From Myxococcaceae bacterium (GTDB lineage: Bacteria; Myxococcota_A; Polyangia; Polyangiales; Ga0077539), in assembly GCA_004297725.1 (NCBI GenBank), contig SCUS01000193.1, forward strand, positions 94,015-158,014: a stretch of DNA of 64,000 nucleotides, written 5' to 3'. The notes under the pieces are model-generated. The model had not been told where the DNA came from. It was given only the letters and a program-made list of their open reading frames with translations, and made no database searches. Shown in pieces: positions 32,764-41,262 of the stretch (the first letter of the stretch is position 1; the number at the start of each line of letters is the position of its first letter). The position numbers were made by a program, and so were the translations under genes.

Positions 32764-33276
32764 TCACTCCCCCGCGCGAAACACGTACGGCACCGTCACC
32801 GTCGCCGCGCCGCCCGTGGGCGCCGGAAACACCAGCCCCCGCAGGGCGGCCTCCATGCACCGCCCCGCCCCCCGCAGCGCGTCGTCGCCGCTCAGCGCCG
32901 TCTGCGACACCCGCCCGTCGGCCTCTACCCGCAGCCGCACCGTGAGCTCCCCCTGGAGCGTCGCGTCCCTCGCCAGGGCCCGCTCGTAGCAGCCGCGCAC
33001 CTCCGTCGCCCTCGTCGCCAGCACCCGCTGCGCGCCCGCCGGATCGATGCGCCCTCGCGTCGGCGGCAGCACCGGCACGTCCGCGCCCGCGTCCCGTCGC
33101 GCCGCCGCGCCCGCGTCCCGTCGCACCCCCGCGTCCCGTCGCACCGCGCCCGCGTCCCGTCGCACCCCGGCGTCTCGCGTCCCCGGTCGTGGCTGCGCGT
33201 GCGCCTCCACGCATCCCTCCGCGGCAGCGATCAGCAGCAGCCCCACGCAGCCTCGCGCGCGCACCGTCCGCCTCAC
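32764..33276 (-). CDS. AgmX/PglI C-terminal domain lipoprotein
   Basis: 170 residues from the GTG at 33276, whose GTGA overlaps the stop of the Clp gene, so it is translationally coupled. A hydrophobic N-terminus ends in AAAEGC, a possible lipobox. A linker of RRDAG repeats (about 35-65) follows. The C-terminal 95 residues match the AgmX/PglI C-terminal domain, TonB-like in pattern: VLATRATEVRGCYERALARD, LQGELTVRLRVEADGRV, CMEAALRGLVFPAPTGGAATVTVPYVF. In Myxococcus related domains occur in gliding and envelope proteins. The last part of this gene also exists as a decayed copy at 27605-27742. Confidence 0.82.
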   Translation of the reverse strand: MRRTVRARGCVGLLLIAAAEGCVEAHAQPRPGTRDAGVRRDAGAVRRDAGVRRDAGAAARRDAGADVPVLPPTRGRIDPAGAQRVLATRATEVRGCYERALARDATLQGELTVRLRVEADGRVSQTALSGDDALRGAGRCMEAALRGLVFPAPTGGAATVTVPYVFRAGE

Positions 33277-35906
33277 ACCTTGGTGAAGGAGAAGCCCGCG
33301 TCGCCGACGTCGACGCGCACCGTGTCGTGGGCCTTGTAGCCGCCGCGGAGCAGCTCCTCGGCGAGCGGGTCTTGCAGCTGCTTCAGGATCACCCGCTTCA
33401 GCGGACGCGCCCCGTAGGCCGGGTCGTAGCCGAGGTCGGTGAGCAGGTCGCGCGCGGGGTTGGTCACCTCCAGGCCGATCTGGTTCTCCTTCAGGAGCTT
33501 GCCCAGCCGCCGCAGCTGGATGTCCACGATGCCTCGCAGCGCCACCTTGCTCAGCCGGTCGAAGATCAGCACGTCGTCGATGCGGTTGAGAAACTCCGGG
33601 CGGAAGTGCTTCTTCAGCTCCCCCTGGATCTCCTCCCGCAGCGACTCGTCCGAGGCCCCCTCCTCGGTCGCCTCCAGGATGCGGGGCGCGCCGATGTTGC
33701 TGGTCATCACGATCACGGTGTCGCTGAAGTTGGCGAGCTGCCCGCGGTTGTCGCTCAGGCGCCCGTCGTCCAGCACCTGCAGCAGGATGTTGAAGGTGTC
33801 GGGGTGGGCCTTCTCGACCTCGTCGAAGAGCACCACCGAGAAGGGCCGACGGCGGATCGCCTCGGTGAGCATTCCCCCCGACTCGCTGTCGACGAAGCCC
33901 GTGGGCGAGCCGATGAGCCGCCACACCGAGCCCTTCTCCATGAACTCGCTCATGTCGAGGCGCACCATCGCCGCCTCGTCGTCGAAGAGAAACTCCGCCA
34001 GCGCCTTGGCCAGCTCGGTCTTCCCCACGCCCGTGGGCCCGAGGCACAGGAAGCTCCCGATGGGGCGCCCCGGATCGCGCAGCCCCACCCTCCCCCGGCG
34101 CACGGCCTTGGCGATGAGCCGCACCGCGTCGTCCTGGCCGACCACCCGGTGACGGATGTGGTCCTCCATGGCCAGCAGCTTCTCGGTCTCGCTCGCGAGC
34201 ATCTTGCTCACGGGCACGCCGGTCCACTGCTCCACCACCCCCGCGACGCCGTGCTCGTCGACGCTCAGCTTGGAGAGCAGCGCGCCCTCCTTCGAGAGCG
34301 CCGCCTCGGCCTCCGAGAGCACCTTCTCCGCCGCGGGGATGTCGTTCGTCGCCAGCCGCGAGGCCGCCCCGGTGTCGCCCTGCGCGGCCGCCTTGTCGCG
34401 CTCCGCCCTCAGCGTCAGGATCTTCGCCTTCGCCGCCCGCATCGCCGCGATCACGTCGCGCTGCCGGTCCCACTTCGGGCGCAGCACGTCCAGCCTGGCG
34501 CGCGTCTCCGCGAGCTCCGCCTCGACCTTCTTCCGGACCTCCATCGAGGGCTCGTCCTCCTCGTCGACCAGCGAGCGGTGCTGGGCCTCGAGGGCGCTCT
34601 GGAGGCGAGAGAGCGAGTCGAGCTCCGGCGGGCCCGCGTCGAGCGCGAGGCGGCACTGCGCGGCGGCCTCGTCGATGAGGTCGATGGCCGAGTCGGGCAG
34701 CTCCCGCCCTCCCAGGTAGCGCTTGCCCAGCTTCACCGCGGCCACCACCGCGGGGTCGTTGATGCGCACGCCGTGGTGCAGCTCGTAGCGCTCCACGATG
34801 CCGCGGCACATCCCGATGGCCTGCTCCTCGGTGGGCGCCTCGACGACCAGCATCGCGAAGAGCCGGGAGAGCGCCGCGTCGGCCTCGAAGGTCTTCTTGA
34901 AGGCCCCCGGGGTGGTGGTGCCGATGATCTGCACCTCGCCGCGGCCGAGCGCGGGCTTGAGCAGGTCCGCCGGGCCGCCGCCGCCGGCCGGGTTGTTGAA
35001 CAGGTTGTGAAGCTCGTCCACGAAGAGGATCGCCTCCCCGTCGACCGCGCTCGCCGCCGCCAGCACGGCGCGCAGCCGGTCTTCCATCTCGCCCCGCAGC
35101 CGGGCGCCCGCCACCAGCAGCCCGAGGTCGAGCTGCATCAGCTTCTTCTTTCGCAGCGGCGCCGGGACGTCGCCCCGCGCCAGCCGCGCCGCGAGCGCGT
35201 ACACGATGGCCCGCTTGCCGACGCCGGCCTCGCCCACCAGCACCGGGGAGTTCTTCTGCCGGCGGGCGATCACCTGGAGCAGCCGCCGCAGCTCGACGTC
35301 GCGGCCGACGATGGGGTCGAAGCGGTCCTTCGAGGCCTCGGCGATGAGGTCGCGGGTGTAGCGGGCGAGCACGTCGCCGGTCGCCCCTCCGCCGCTGCCG
35401 CCGCCGCCCCCCGGCGTCGGGACGCTCGGGCCCACCACGCCCTCGGTCGACGCCATGGAGTCGGGCAGGCCCTTGAGCGCCGCGCGCACCTTCGCCTCGT
35501 CCACGTCGAGCGCCCGCAACACGGCCCCGGTAAGCCCGGTGACCTCGTTGACGATCGCGATGAGCAGGTGGCGCACCCGCACCGGGCTCGCGTCCCTCGA
35601 CGCCTCGGACTCGGCGCGCGCGGTCAGCCCCAGCAGCCTCGGAGAGAGGAAGGCCACCGCGCCCGGCACCTGCGGGATCTTCCGCAGCACGGCCTCGACC
35701 TCGAACATCAGGTCGCCCGGGTCGACGCCCGAGAGCTCGAAGGCCTTCTGCACCAGCGGGTCGCGGTCGAGCAGCCGGAAGAGGAGGTGGAGGGTCTCGA
35801 CCTCGGCGTGAGAGCGCTCGTCGGCGAGGCTCTGCGCTCCGGCGAGGGCGGCCTTGGCGTCCGGCCCGTACCCATCGAGTTTCCAGCTGCGGGTGGTGTT
35901 GCTCAT
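33273..35906 (-). CDS. ClpB/ClpV-type AAA+ ATPase, candidate TssH
   Basis: 877 residues from the ATG at 35906. Order: Clp N-domain (about 1-150), glycine linker, NBD1 with Walker A GEAGVGKRAI and Walker B ILFVDELHNLF, ClpB-style middle domain, WTGVPV, NBD2 with GPTGVGKTELA and VVLFDEVEKAHPD, then a ClpB small domain. Several key residues differ from normal ClpB. NBD1 Walker A has GKR instead of GKT, pore loop 1 is ARLRGEMEDRL with Leu for the usual Tyr, and NBD2's GYVG loop is GFVD. Such an enzyme may not thread clients normally. Nearby T6SS genes make it a candidate sheath-recycling ClpV; a ClpB-like role remains possible. Confidence 0.85.
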   Translation of the reverse strand: MSNTTRSWKLDGYGPDAKAALAGAQSLADERSHAEVETLHLLFRLLDRDPLVQKAFELSGVDPGDLMFEVEAVLRKIPQVPGAVAFLSPRLLGLTARAESEASRDASPVRVRHLLIAIVNEVTGLTGAVLRALDVDEAKVRAALKGLPDSMASTEGVVGPSVPTPGGGGGSGGGATGDVLARYTRDLIAEASKDRFDPIVGRDVELRRLLQVIARRQKNSPVLVGEAGVGKRAIVYALAARLARGDVPAPLRKKKLMQLDLGLLVAGARLRGEMEDRLRAVLAAASAVDGEAILFVDELHNLFNNPAGGGGPADLLKPALGRGEVQIIGTTTPGAFKKTFEADAALSRLFAMLVVEAPTEEQAIGMCRGIVERYELHHGVRINDPAVVAAVKLGKRYLGGRELPDSAIDLIDEAAAQCRLALDAGPPELDSLSRLQSALEAQHRSLVDEEDEPSMEVRKKVEAELAETRARLDVLRPKWDRQRDVIAAMRAAKAKILTLRAERDKAAAQGDTGAASRLATNDIPAAEKVLSEAEAALSKEGALLSKLSVDEHGVAGVVEQWTGVPVSKMLASETEKLLAMEDHIRHRVVGQDDAVRLIAKAVRRGRVGLRDPGRPIGSFLCLGPTGVGKTELAKALAEFLFDDEAAMVRLDMSEFMEKGSVWRLIGSPTGFVDSESGGMLTEAIRRRPFSVVLFDEVEKAHPDTFNILLQVLDDGRLSDNRGQLANFSDTVIVMTSNIGAPRILEATEEGASDESLREEIQGELKKHFRPEFLNRIDDVLIFDRLSKVALRGIVDIQLRRLGKLLKENQIGLEVTNPARDLLTDLGYDPAYGARPLKRVILKQLQDPLAEELLRGGYKAHDTVRVDVGDAGFSFTKV

Positions 35907-35942
35907 CGGGGCGCGGACGTTATCACGCACCCGGCGCCGCGC

Positions 35943-37133
35943 TCACGGCGCCCTTTGGAGGTCGTAGGGGAACATCTCCACCCCGACCCCCGCCGCCTCG
36001 CCGCGCGCCTCGCCCGCGAGGTCGAAGCGTCGCACCCCCGCCCCCGCGTGCCCCGCCCCCTCGCCCGGATCGCCCACGAACACCGTGTCGCCCAGCACCA
36101 CCGGCACGGCCCCGCTCCACACCCCGCGCTGCACCAGCACCCTCACGGCCTGCGTGCGCCGGTCGTACCGGAGCACCCTCGTGACGTCGATGTCCATCCC
36201 CGGCCGCCGCTGCCCGACGACCTTCAGCACCATCACGTCGTCGTCGATCACCGCGAGCCCGTCGATGTTGCCCCGCACCGCCGCGGGCAGCTCGTCGTCG
36301 CGCAGCAGCACCCTCGCCACGGGTGTCTCTCCCCGCAGGTCGAGCTCCAGCACGCCCCCGTCGCCGACCACCTCGTAGCTGCCGATCATCGCGAGTCGGG
36401 CGACGCCCTCGCGCACCATCACCATCGCCCCGATGGGGTTGACCATCGGCAGCTCGACGGCGGCGGTGACCGAGAGCGTGCGCGCGTCGAGCTGCACCAG
36501 CATCGCGCGCTGCGCGGGGCGCGCCACGTCGTCGAGGCGCTGGAGGGTCACGTAGAGGCGCTCCCCCACCCGGCAGAGGGCGTCGGGGTTGGGCAGCCGG
36601 GCGCGGCCCTGGTAGGGCGCGAGGTCGACGGTGCGCACCACCTCCGCCCGCTCGACGTCGATCACCGCAAGGCTCGGGACGTTGTAGCGAGCGACGAGCA
36701 GGGTGCGCGCGTCGAGGGCGATCACGTCGTGGGGGTTGGTGCTGCGGTACACCGCGCGCTCGCTGGCGAGGCGAAGGTCGACCTGGCTGACCAGGGCGAC
36801 GCCGGTCGCGCGCTCCTCCAGGAGCGTGAGGTTGTCCGCCTGGCTGGGATCGCGGTTGAGCACGGCGATCACCTCCCCCAGCGGCCGCACCACCGAGTCG
36901 GCGGTGGCGCCGAGGGGGAGCGCCCTGATGCTCCCATCGCGCGTGACCGACCAGGCGCTGCCGGAGATGTAGTTGGAGCCGATGGCGAGCACCCGCGACG
37001 GGGCCGTGGTCGCGACCAGCGAGCGCTGCGGCAGCCCCGGGGCGCGAGAGGGAGGCGCCGCGTCGCCGCAGCCGAGGAGCAGCGCGCAGCCCGCGAGGAG
37101 CGTACGCCCGGCGCCGACGGTCATCGCCTTCAT
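35943..37133 (-). CDS. Beta-propeller lipoprotein
   Basis: 396 residues; ATG at 37133, with another at 37124. The signal region MKAMTVGAGRTLLAGCALLLGC carries lipobox LLLGC. The mature protein has repeating strands of a YncE/PQQ-like propeller: SVTRDGSIRALPLG, VSQVDLRLASERAVYRSTNPHDVIALDARTLLVARYNVPSLAVIDVE, RLPNPDALCRVGERLYVTLQRLDD, and IDGLAVIDDDVMVLKVVGQ. The phrase NPHDV...ARYNVPSLAVID is typical of myxobacterial lipoproteins of this type. No enzymatic residues are seen. It is followed by the clp gene after 36 nt and probably shares its transcript. Confidence 0.82.
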   Translation of the reverse strand: MKAMTVGAGRTLLAGCALLLGCGDAAPPSRAPGLPQRSLVATTAPSRVLAIGSNYISGSAWSVTRDGSIRALPLGATADSVVRPLGEVIAVLNRDPSQADNLTLLEERATGVALVSQVDLRLASERAVYRSTNPHDVIALDARTLLVARYNVPSLAVIDVERAEVVRTVDLAPYQGRARLPNPDALCRVGERLYVTLQRLDDVARPAQRAMLVQLDARTLSVTAAVELPMVNPIGAMVMVREGVARLAMIGSYEVVGDGGVLELDLRGETPVARVLLRDDELPAAVRGNIDGLAVIDDDVMVLKVVGQRRPGMDIDVTRVLRYDRRTQAVRVLVQRGVWSGAVPVVLGDTVFVGDPGEGAGHAGAGVRRFDLAGEARGEAAGVGVEMFPYDLQRAP

Positions 37134-37207
37134 GCGCTTCTGGGTCTCGATCGCGTCCACGGCGGCGGACCTTAGCGTCGCGCCTCGCGCTTGGACAGCG
37201 CGCGGCC

Positions 37208-37846
37208 TCAGGCCGCGGAGGGCGAGCGAGAGCCCGCGGCGCGCAGGCGCACGAAGACCAGGAGGTGGGTGAGCAGGATGAGCGGCACCACGAGCACCGG
37301 CAGCACCGCGAAGGGCATCCGCTGGAAGGCCTGGAAGAAGCGCTCGTCGCGCAGCACCAGCAGCAGCCGCTGCGCCGAGAGGAAGACCGCGAGGATGTCG
37401 AGCAGGCCCAGGACGTTCCAGGCGAGGAGCAGGGAGCGAGAGGTCTTGTCGGCGCGCGTCGAGAGCAGGGCGGCGGGGAGCGCGAGCAGGCCCGCGACGA
37501 TGTCCCCGGGGCCCGCGAGCTGCGCGAAGGACGAGGGCAGCCGTCCCGCCGAGGCCTCGACCAGGAAGGCCGCGCCGAAGAACACCCGCACGACGTGGAA
37601 GAGCACCGGGAGGCGCAGGTCGACGGTGTCGACGAAGGCTCGCAGCGCGGCGCCCCGGCGGTAGAGCGCGACGCCGACCAGCACCGGGCTCCAGATCAGC
37701 AGCGGGACGAGCGGTCGGGGCAGCGAGGCGACGAGGCCGGAGAGGGCGACGACGAGCGCGGCGACGCTCCAGAGCGCGAGGCCGGCCCAGACGGGCTTCG
37801 GGTCGAACGCGCGGGAGGAAGGGACGAGGGCCGTGGGGCTGGACAT
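37208..37846 (-). CDS. Polytopic membrane protein, unknown function
   Basis: 212 residues with about six predicted transmembrane helices: VWAGLALWSVAALVVALSGLV, LVPLLIWSPVLVGVALY, LFHVVRVFFGAAFLV, DIVAGLLALPAALLS, LLLAWNVLGLLDILAVFL and VLPVLVVPLILLTHLLVFV. A charged turn, TRADKTSRSLLL, lies between helices 4 and 5. I do not recognise the family. It lies 74 nt upstream of the propeller lipoprotein on the same strand. A palindromic operator-like site lies between it and the divergent histidine kinase gene. Confidence 0.75.
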   Translation of the reverse strand: MSSPTALVPSSRAFDPKPVWAGLALWSVAALVVALSGLVASLPRPLVPLLIWSPVLVGVALYRRGAALRAFVDTVDLRLPVLFHVVRVFFGAAFLVEASAGRLPSSFAQLAGPGDIVAGLLALPAALLSTRADKTSRSLLLAWNVLGLLDILAVFLSAQRLLLVLRDERFFQAFQRMPFAVLPVLVVPLILLTHLLVFVRLRAAGSRSPSAA

Positions 37847-37970
37847 GGTGCGACTCCATCGGGTGGGGCGAGCGGCTCGCTCGCGCTCGACGGGGGCGAC
37901 TACACGGCACATGCCAGCGTGCGGATCACCCGGTCTCTCGCGTGGACGAGCGTCGGCGTGGTCCTCGGGG

Positions 37971-37988
37971 TGTACGGAGATCCGTACA
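37971..37988. promoter_or_regulatory. Perfect 8-bp palindrome, operator-like
   Basis: TGTACGGA-GA-TCCGTACA is a perfect inverted repeat with a 2-bp centre, 66 bp upstream of the histidine kinase start (38055) and 124 bp upstream of the divergent membrane-protein start (37846). Size and symmetry fit a dimeric repressor or activator site. The cognate regulator is not evident. Confidence 0.6.
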
Positions 37989-38054
37989 GACCACTGACGG
38001 ATTGCTGGACACCTCGCGCGTCGAGCGCCGCAGGGGTGCGATAGCCTCCGCGCC

Positions 38055-39332
38055 ATGGAGCTCACCGGACCCTTCGTGCAGCTCCGCCGCGCGCCGCTCC
38101 GCGCGGTGGCGACCACCTTCCTGCGTCGGCGGCCGTGGGTGGTGGCGCCGGCGCTGGCGGTGCAGGCGGCGCTGCTCGCGACCAGCGGCGCCCCGCGGGT
38201 GCAGGTCACCGTGGTGCTCGTGGGCTTCGCGCTGGTGCTCACCTTCTTCACCTGGGAGTCCTGGCGGGGGCGACGCGCGCTGGTGTCCGAGCGGGGCTTC
38301 CTCGCGTCGCTGCTCGCCACCGTGGCGGGCATCACGATGGGGGTGCTCGGCACCGGAGGCATCGCGAGCCCGATGCTCCCGGTGCTCTTCGCGCCCGCGG
38401 TCGTGGGCTTCGCGGCCTTCGGTCGCGCGGGCCCCGGACGCACCCTCCTCTGGGCGCTCGCGGCGGTGCTGGCTGCCCTCTGGGCGGTGCCCTCTGGCGT
38501 GCCCTTCCCTCCGCTGGCGCCCGGTCCGCTGCGCGCCATGCTGCTGGTCTCCTCGCTCACGTCGCTGGCGCTGCTCTGGGTCGGGGTGTCGAGCCTCTCG
38601 GACGCCTACGCCCACGCGGGCGACGCGCTCGCGGGCGCCGGGGAGGAGCTCCTCGCCACCGCCGAGGCGCGGCACCGGGCGATGGAGGCGATGGGCGCGC
38701 AGGTGGCGCACGAGATCAAGAACCCGCTCACGGCCATCAAGGGCCTGGCCGACCTGATGGCCGAGCGCGCCGAGCGCCCCAACGACCGCCAGAGCCTGGA
38801 GGTGATGAGCGGCGAGGTCGCTCGCATCGAGCGCATCCTCCACGACTACCTCTCGTTCTCCCGGCCGCTGGACGCGATGGCGCGAGAGACGGTGGAGCTC
38901 GGCGAGACGCTGCGCTCCTTCGAGGGGCTGCTGGGGCACCGGGCCGAGCGCGCGGGCGTCGGGCTCGATCTCTCGGGCGAGGCGCTGACGGCGGAGGTCG
39001 ACCCGCGGCGGGTGAAGGAGGCGGTGCTGAACCTGGTGCTCAACGCCCTCGACGCGACCGGGCGCGGCGGCTCGGTGCGGGTCTCCTGGGAGCGCGACGG
39101 AGCGAGCGCGGTGGTGACGGTGACCGACACCGGCCGCGGCATGAGCGCGGCGGTGGCGGCGAGGGCGGGCGAGGCCTTCTTCACGACGCGCGCGGGCGGC
39201 ACCGGCCTCGGCGTGCGCCTGGCCCGCCGGGTGGCCGAGGAGCACGGCGGGTCGCTGGTCTTCGAGAGCGCGCCGGGGCGCGGGACGAGGGCGCGGCTGA
39301 ACCTCGGGCCCGGGGCGGAGGGCCGGTCGTGA
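38055..39332 (+). CDS. Membrane-bound sensor histidine kinase
   Basis: 425 residues. The first 180 residues contain five or six transmembrane helices without a large periplasmic sensor, so the signal is probably sensed in or near the membrane. The dimerisation/phosphoacceptor motif is QVAHEIKNPLTAIKG with H219. The ATPase domain shows the N box VLNLVLNALDAT, G1 DTGRGM, FFTTRAGGTGLGVRLARR (F and G2 boxes) and a final GRGTRARLNL. It phosphorylates the sigma-54 regulator encoded immediately downstream; the two genes overlap by 4 nt (GTGA). An operator-like palindrome lies upstream. Confidence 0.93.
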   Translation: MELTGPFVQLRRAPLRAVATTFLRRRPWVVAPALAVQAALLATSGAPRVQVTVVLVGFALVLTFFTWESWRGRRALVSERGFLASLLATVAGITMGVLGTGGIASPMLPVLFAPAVVGFAAFGRAGPGRTLLWALAAVLAALWAVPSGVPFPPLAPGPLRAMLLVSSLTSLALLWVGVSSLSDAYAHAGDALAGAGEELLATAEARHRAMEAMGAQVAHEIKNPLTAIKGLADLMAERAERPNDRQSLEVMSGEVARIERILHDYLSFSRPLDAMARETVELGETLRSFEGLLGHRAERAGVGLDLSGEALTAEVDPRRVKEAVLNLVLNALDATGRGGSVRVSWERDGASAVVTVTDTGRGMSAAVAARAGEAFFTTRAGGTGLGVRLARRVAEEHGGSLVFESAPGRGTRARLNLGPGAEGRS

Positions 39333-40663
39333 GGGGCACCATCCTGGTGGTCGACGACGAGCCCGCGGTGCGCTTCACGGTGCAGCAGGCGCTCGAGTCC
39401 GCGGGCCACGCCGTGCTCACCGCGGCCAACCCGGACGAGGCGAGCCCGCAGCTCGGGGCCTGCGACGCGGTGCTGACCGACCTCGCGATGCCGAGGCGCG
39501 ACGGGCTCTCGCTGCTCGCCGAGGCGCGCTCGGCCGACCCCGACCTGCCGGTGGTGCTGCTCACCGCCCGCGGCACCGAGCGCGACGCGGTCTCGGCGAT
39601 GAAGCTCGGGGCCTACGACTACCTGACCAAGCCCTTCGTGCTCGAGGAGCTGCGCGCCGTGATGGCGAGGGCGGTCGAGGCCCGCGAGCTGCGGCGCAGC
39701 GCGCGGCAGCTCGCCGCGGAGCGCGCGATGGGGCGGCCGCTGGTGGGGGAGAGCGCGGCCTTCCGTCGGCTGGTGGACGACGCGCGGCGCGTGGCGAGGC
39801 GGCAGGTGACGGTGCTCCTTCGCGGCGAGACCGGCACGGGCAAGGAGCTGGTGGCGTCGCTCATCCACGCCGAGAGCCCTCGGAGCGCGAGGCCCTGCGT
39901 GCGCTTCAACTGCGCGGCCATCCCCGCGGAGCTCGCCGAGGCGGAGCTGTTCGGGCACGCGAAGGGGGCCTTCACCGGCGCGGTCGCGGCGAGGCGGGGT
40001 TACTTCTCCCAGGCCGACGGAGGGACGCTGGTGCTCGACGAGGTGGGCGAGCTCCCGCTGACCCTTCAGCCGAAGCTGCTGCGGGCGCTGCAGGAGGGGG
40101 AGATCCAGCCGGTGGGGGCGGCCCGGGTCGAGCGGGTCGACGTGAGGGTGGTGGCCTCGACGCACCGCGACCTGCGCGCCGCCGTCGCCGAGGGGCGCTT
40201 CCGCGAGGACCTCTACTACCGCCTCGCGGTGGTGGAGCTGACGGTCCCTCCGCTGCGCGACCGGCGCGACGACGTGCCGGTGCTGCTCGAACACTTCCGC
40301 CGTCGCTACGCCGCGCGCTTCGACCTCTCGGACGTGCGCTTCTCCGACGCCCTGGTGACGGCGCTCACGGCGCGCTCCTGGCCGGGCAACGTCCGCGAGC
40401 TGGAGAACGCCGTGGCGCGGATGCTCGCCCTCAGCGACGGCGGCGCGCTCGGCGTGGAGGCCCTCGCGAGGCTCACCGGTGACGCGCCGCTGGAGGAGCC
40501 CGGCGGCCCTCAGGGGCTGCGGCAGCAGGTGGCGGGCTTCGAGCGTCAGCTGCTCCAGCGGGCGCTCGCGGCGAGCGATGGCAACCAGTCCGAGGCGGCG
40601 CGCCGGCTCGGGGTGTCGCGCATGACGCTGCTCGACAAGCTGAAGCGCCACGGGCTCCGGTAG
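39329..40663 (+). CDS. NtrC-family sigma-54-dependent response regulator
   Basis: 444 residues from the GTG at 39329, overlapping the kinase stop. A receiver domain (1-120) has D9/D10, phosphoacceptor D51 (AVLTDLAMPRRDG) and K101. The AAA+ domain has Walker A GETGTGKE (166-173), the sigma-54-contacting GAFTGA loop (213-218) and Walker B TLVLDEVGEL. The C-terminal Fis-type helix-turn-helix is NQSEAARRLGVSRMTLLDKLKRHGL. Phosphorylation would allow hexamerisation and open-complex formation at -24/-12 promoters. A promoter of that type was seen in this window only at 20320; whether it is a target is unknown. Confidence 0.95.
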   Translation: MRGTILVVDDEPAVRFTVQQALESAGHAVLTAANPDEASPQLGACDAVLTDLAMPRRDGLSLLAEARSADPDLPVVLLTARGTERDAVSAMKLGAYDYLTKPFVLEELRAVMARAVEARELRRSARQLAAERAMGRPLVGESAAFRRLVDDARRVARRQVTVLLRGETGTGKELVASLIHAESPRSARPCVRFNCAAIPAELAEAELFGHAKGAFTGAVAARRGYFSQADGGTLVLDEVGELPLTLQPKLLRALQEGEIQPVGAARVERVDVRVVASTHRDLRAAVAEGRFREDLYYRLAVVELTVPPLRDRRDDVPVLLEHFRRRYAARFDLSDVRFSDALVTALTARSWPGNVRELENAVARMLALSDGGALGVEALARLTGDAPLEEPGGPQGLRQQVAGFERQLLQRALAASDGNQSEAARRLGVSRMTLLDKLKRHGLR

Positions 40664-40695
40664 ACCTCCGCTCGACTCGTGCGACCCTCGTGCGC

Positions 40696-41184
40696 ATGGA
40701 CCCCGAGCTCGCCGCCCTCATCGCCCGCCTCGACCTCCGTCCCCACCCCGAAGGGGGCTGGTACCGGGAGACCTTCCGCGACCCGCGCATCGTGCGCGCC
40801 GAGGGCTTCGACGGCCCCCGCAGCGCCTCCACGGCGATCTACTTCCTCCTCGCCGAGGGGAACTTCTCCGCCCTGCACCGCATCCTCAGCGACGAGGTCT
40901 GGCACCACTACGCGGGCGGCGACATCGAGGTCACGGCGCTCGCTCCCGACGGCGCTCGGCGCACGCTGATCGTGGGCCACCACGCGGCTGACGCCTCCCC
41001 GCAGGCGGTGGTCGCGGCGGGCGAGTGGTTCGGAGCGCGCGTGGCGAAGGGCGGCCGCTGGTCCCTGGTGGGCTGCACCGTGGCGCCGGGATTCGAGTTC
41101 AGCGACCTGGAGATGGCCGACCGCGCGGCGCTCACGGCGAGATACCCCGCGCACGCGGAGATCATCGCCGCGCTCACGCGCTGA
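40696..41184 (+). CDS. Cupin_5 (DUF985) family protein
   Basis: 162 residues from the ATG at 40696 (GTG at 40690 is the alternative). The sequence follows the DUF985 cupin pattern: LDLRPHPEGGWYRETFRD, STAIYFLLAEGNFSALHRILSDEVWHHYAG, WFGARVAKGGRWSLVGCTVAPGFEFSDLEMADR. In this single-domain cupin, H and E residues of the barrel (ALHRI, EVWHHY) can bind a metal or sugar nucleotide; the activity of the family is not settled. It converges with tssC, with a hairpin between. Confidence 0.9.
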   Translation: MDPELAALIARLDLRPHPEGGWYRETFRDPRIVRAEGFDGPRSASTAIYFLLAEGNFSALHRILSDEVWHHYAGGDIEVTALAPDGARRTLIVGHHAADASPQAVVAAGEWFGARVAKGGRWSLVGCTVAPGFEFSDLEMADRAALTARYPAHAEIIAALTR

Positions 41185-41220
41185 GCGCCACTGGGAGTGT
41201 CTCGGAGGAGAGGGAAGGGA

Positions 41221-41251
41221 CGGGCGATCTCCCCTTCGAGGGGACCGCCCG
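41221..41251. terminator. Interrupted hairpin between convergent genes
   Basis: CGGGC at 41221-41225 pairs with GCCCG at 41247-41251, and TCCCCT pairs with AGGGGA around a TCG loop. The region lies between the cupin gene and the 3' end of tssC, where a terminator is expected. There is no T-tract. Confidence 0.5.
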
Positions 41252-41262
41252 CGAGGGAGGGA

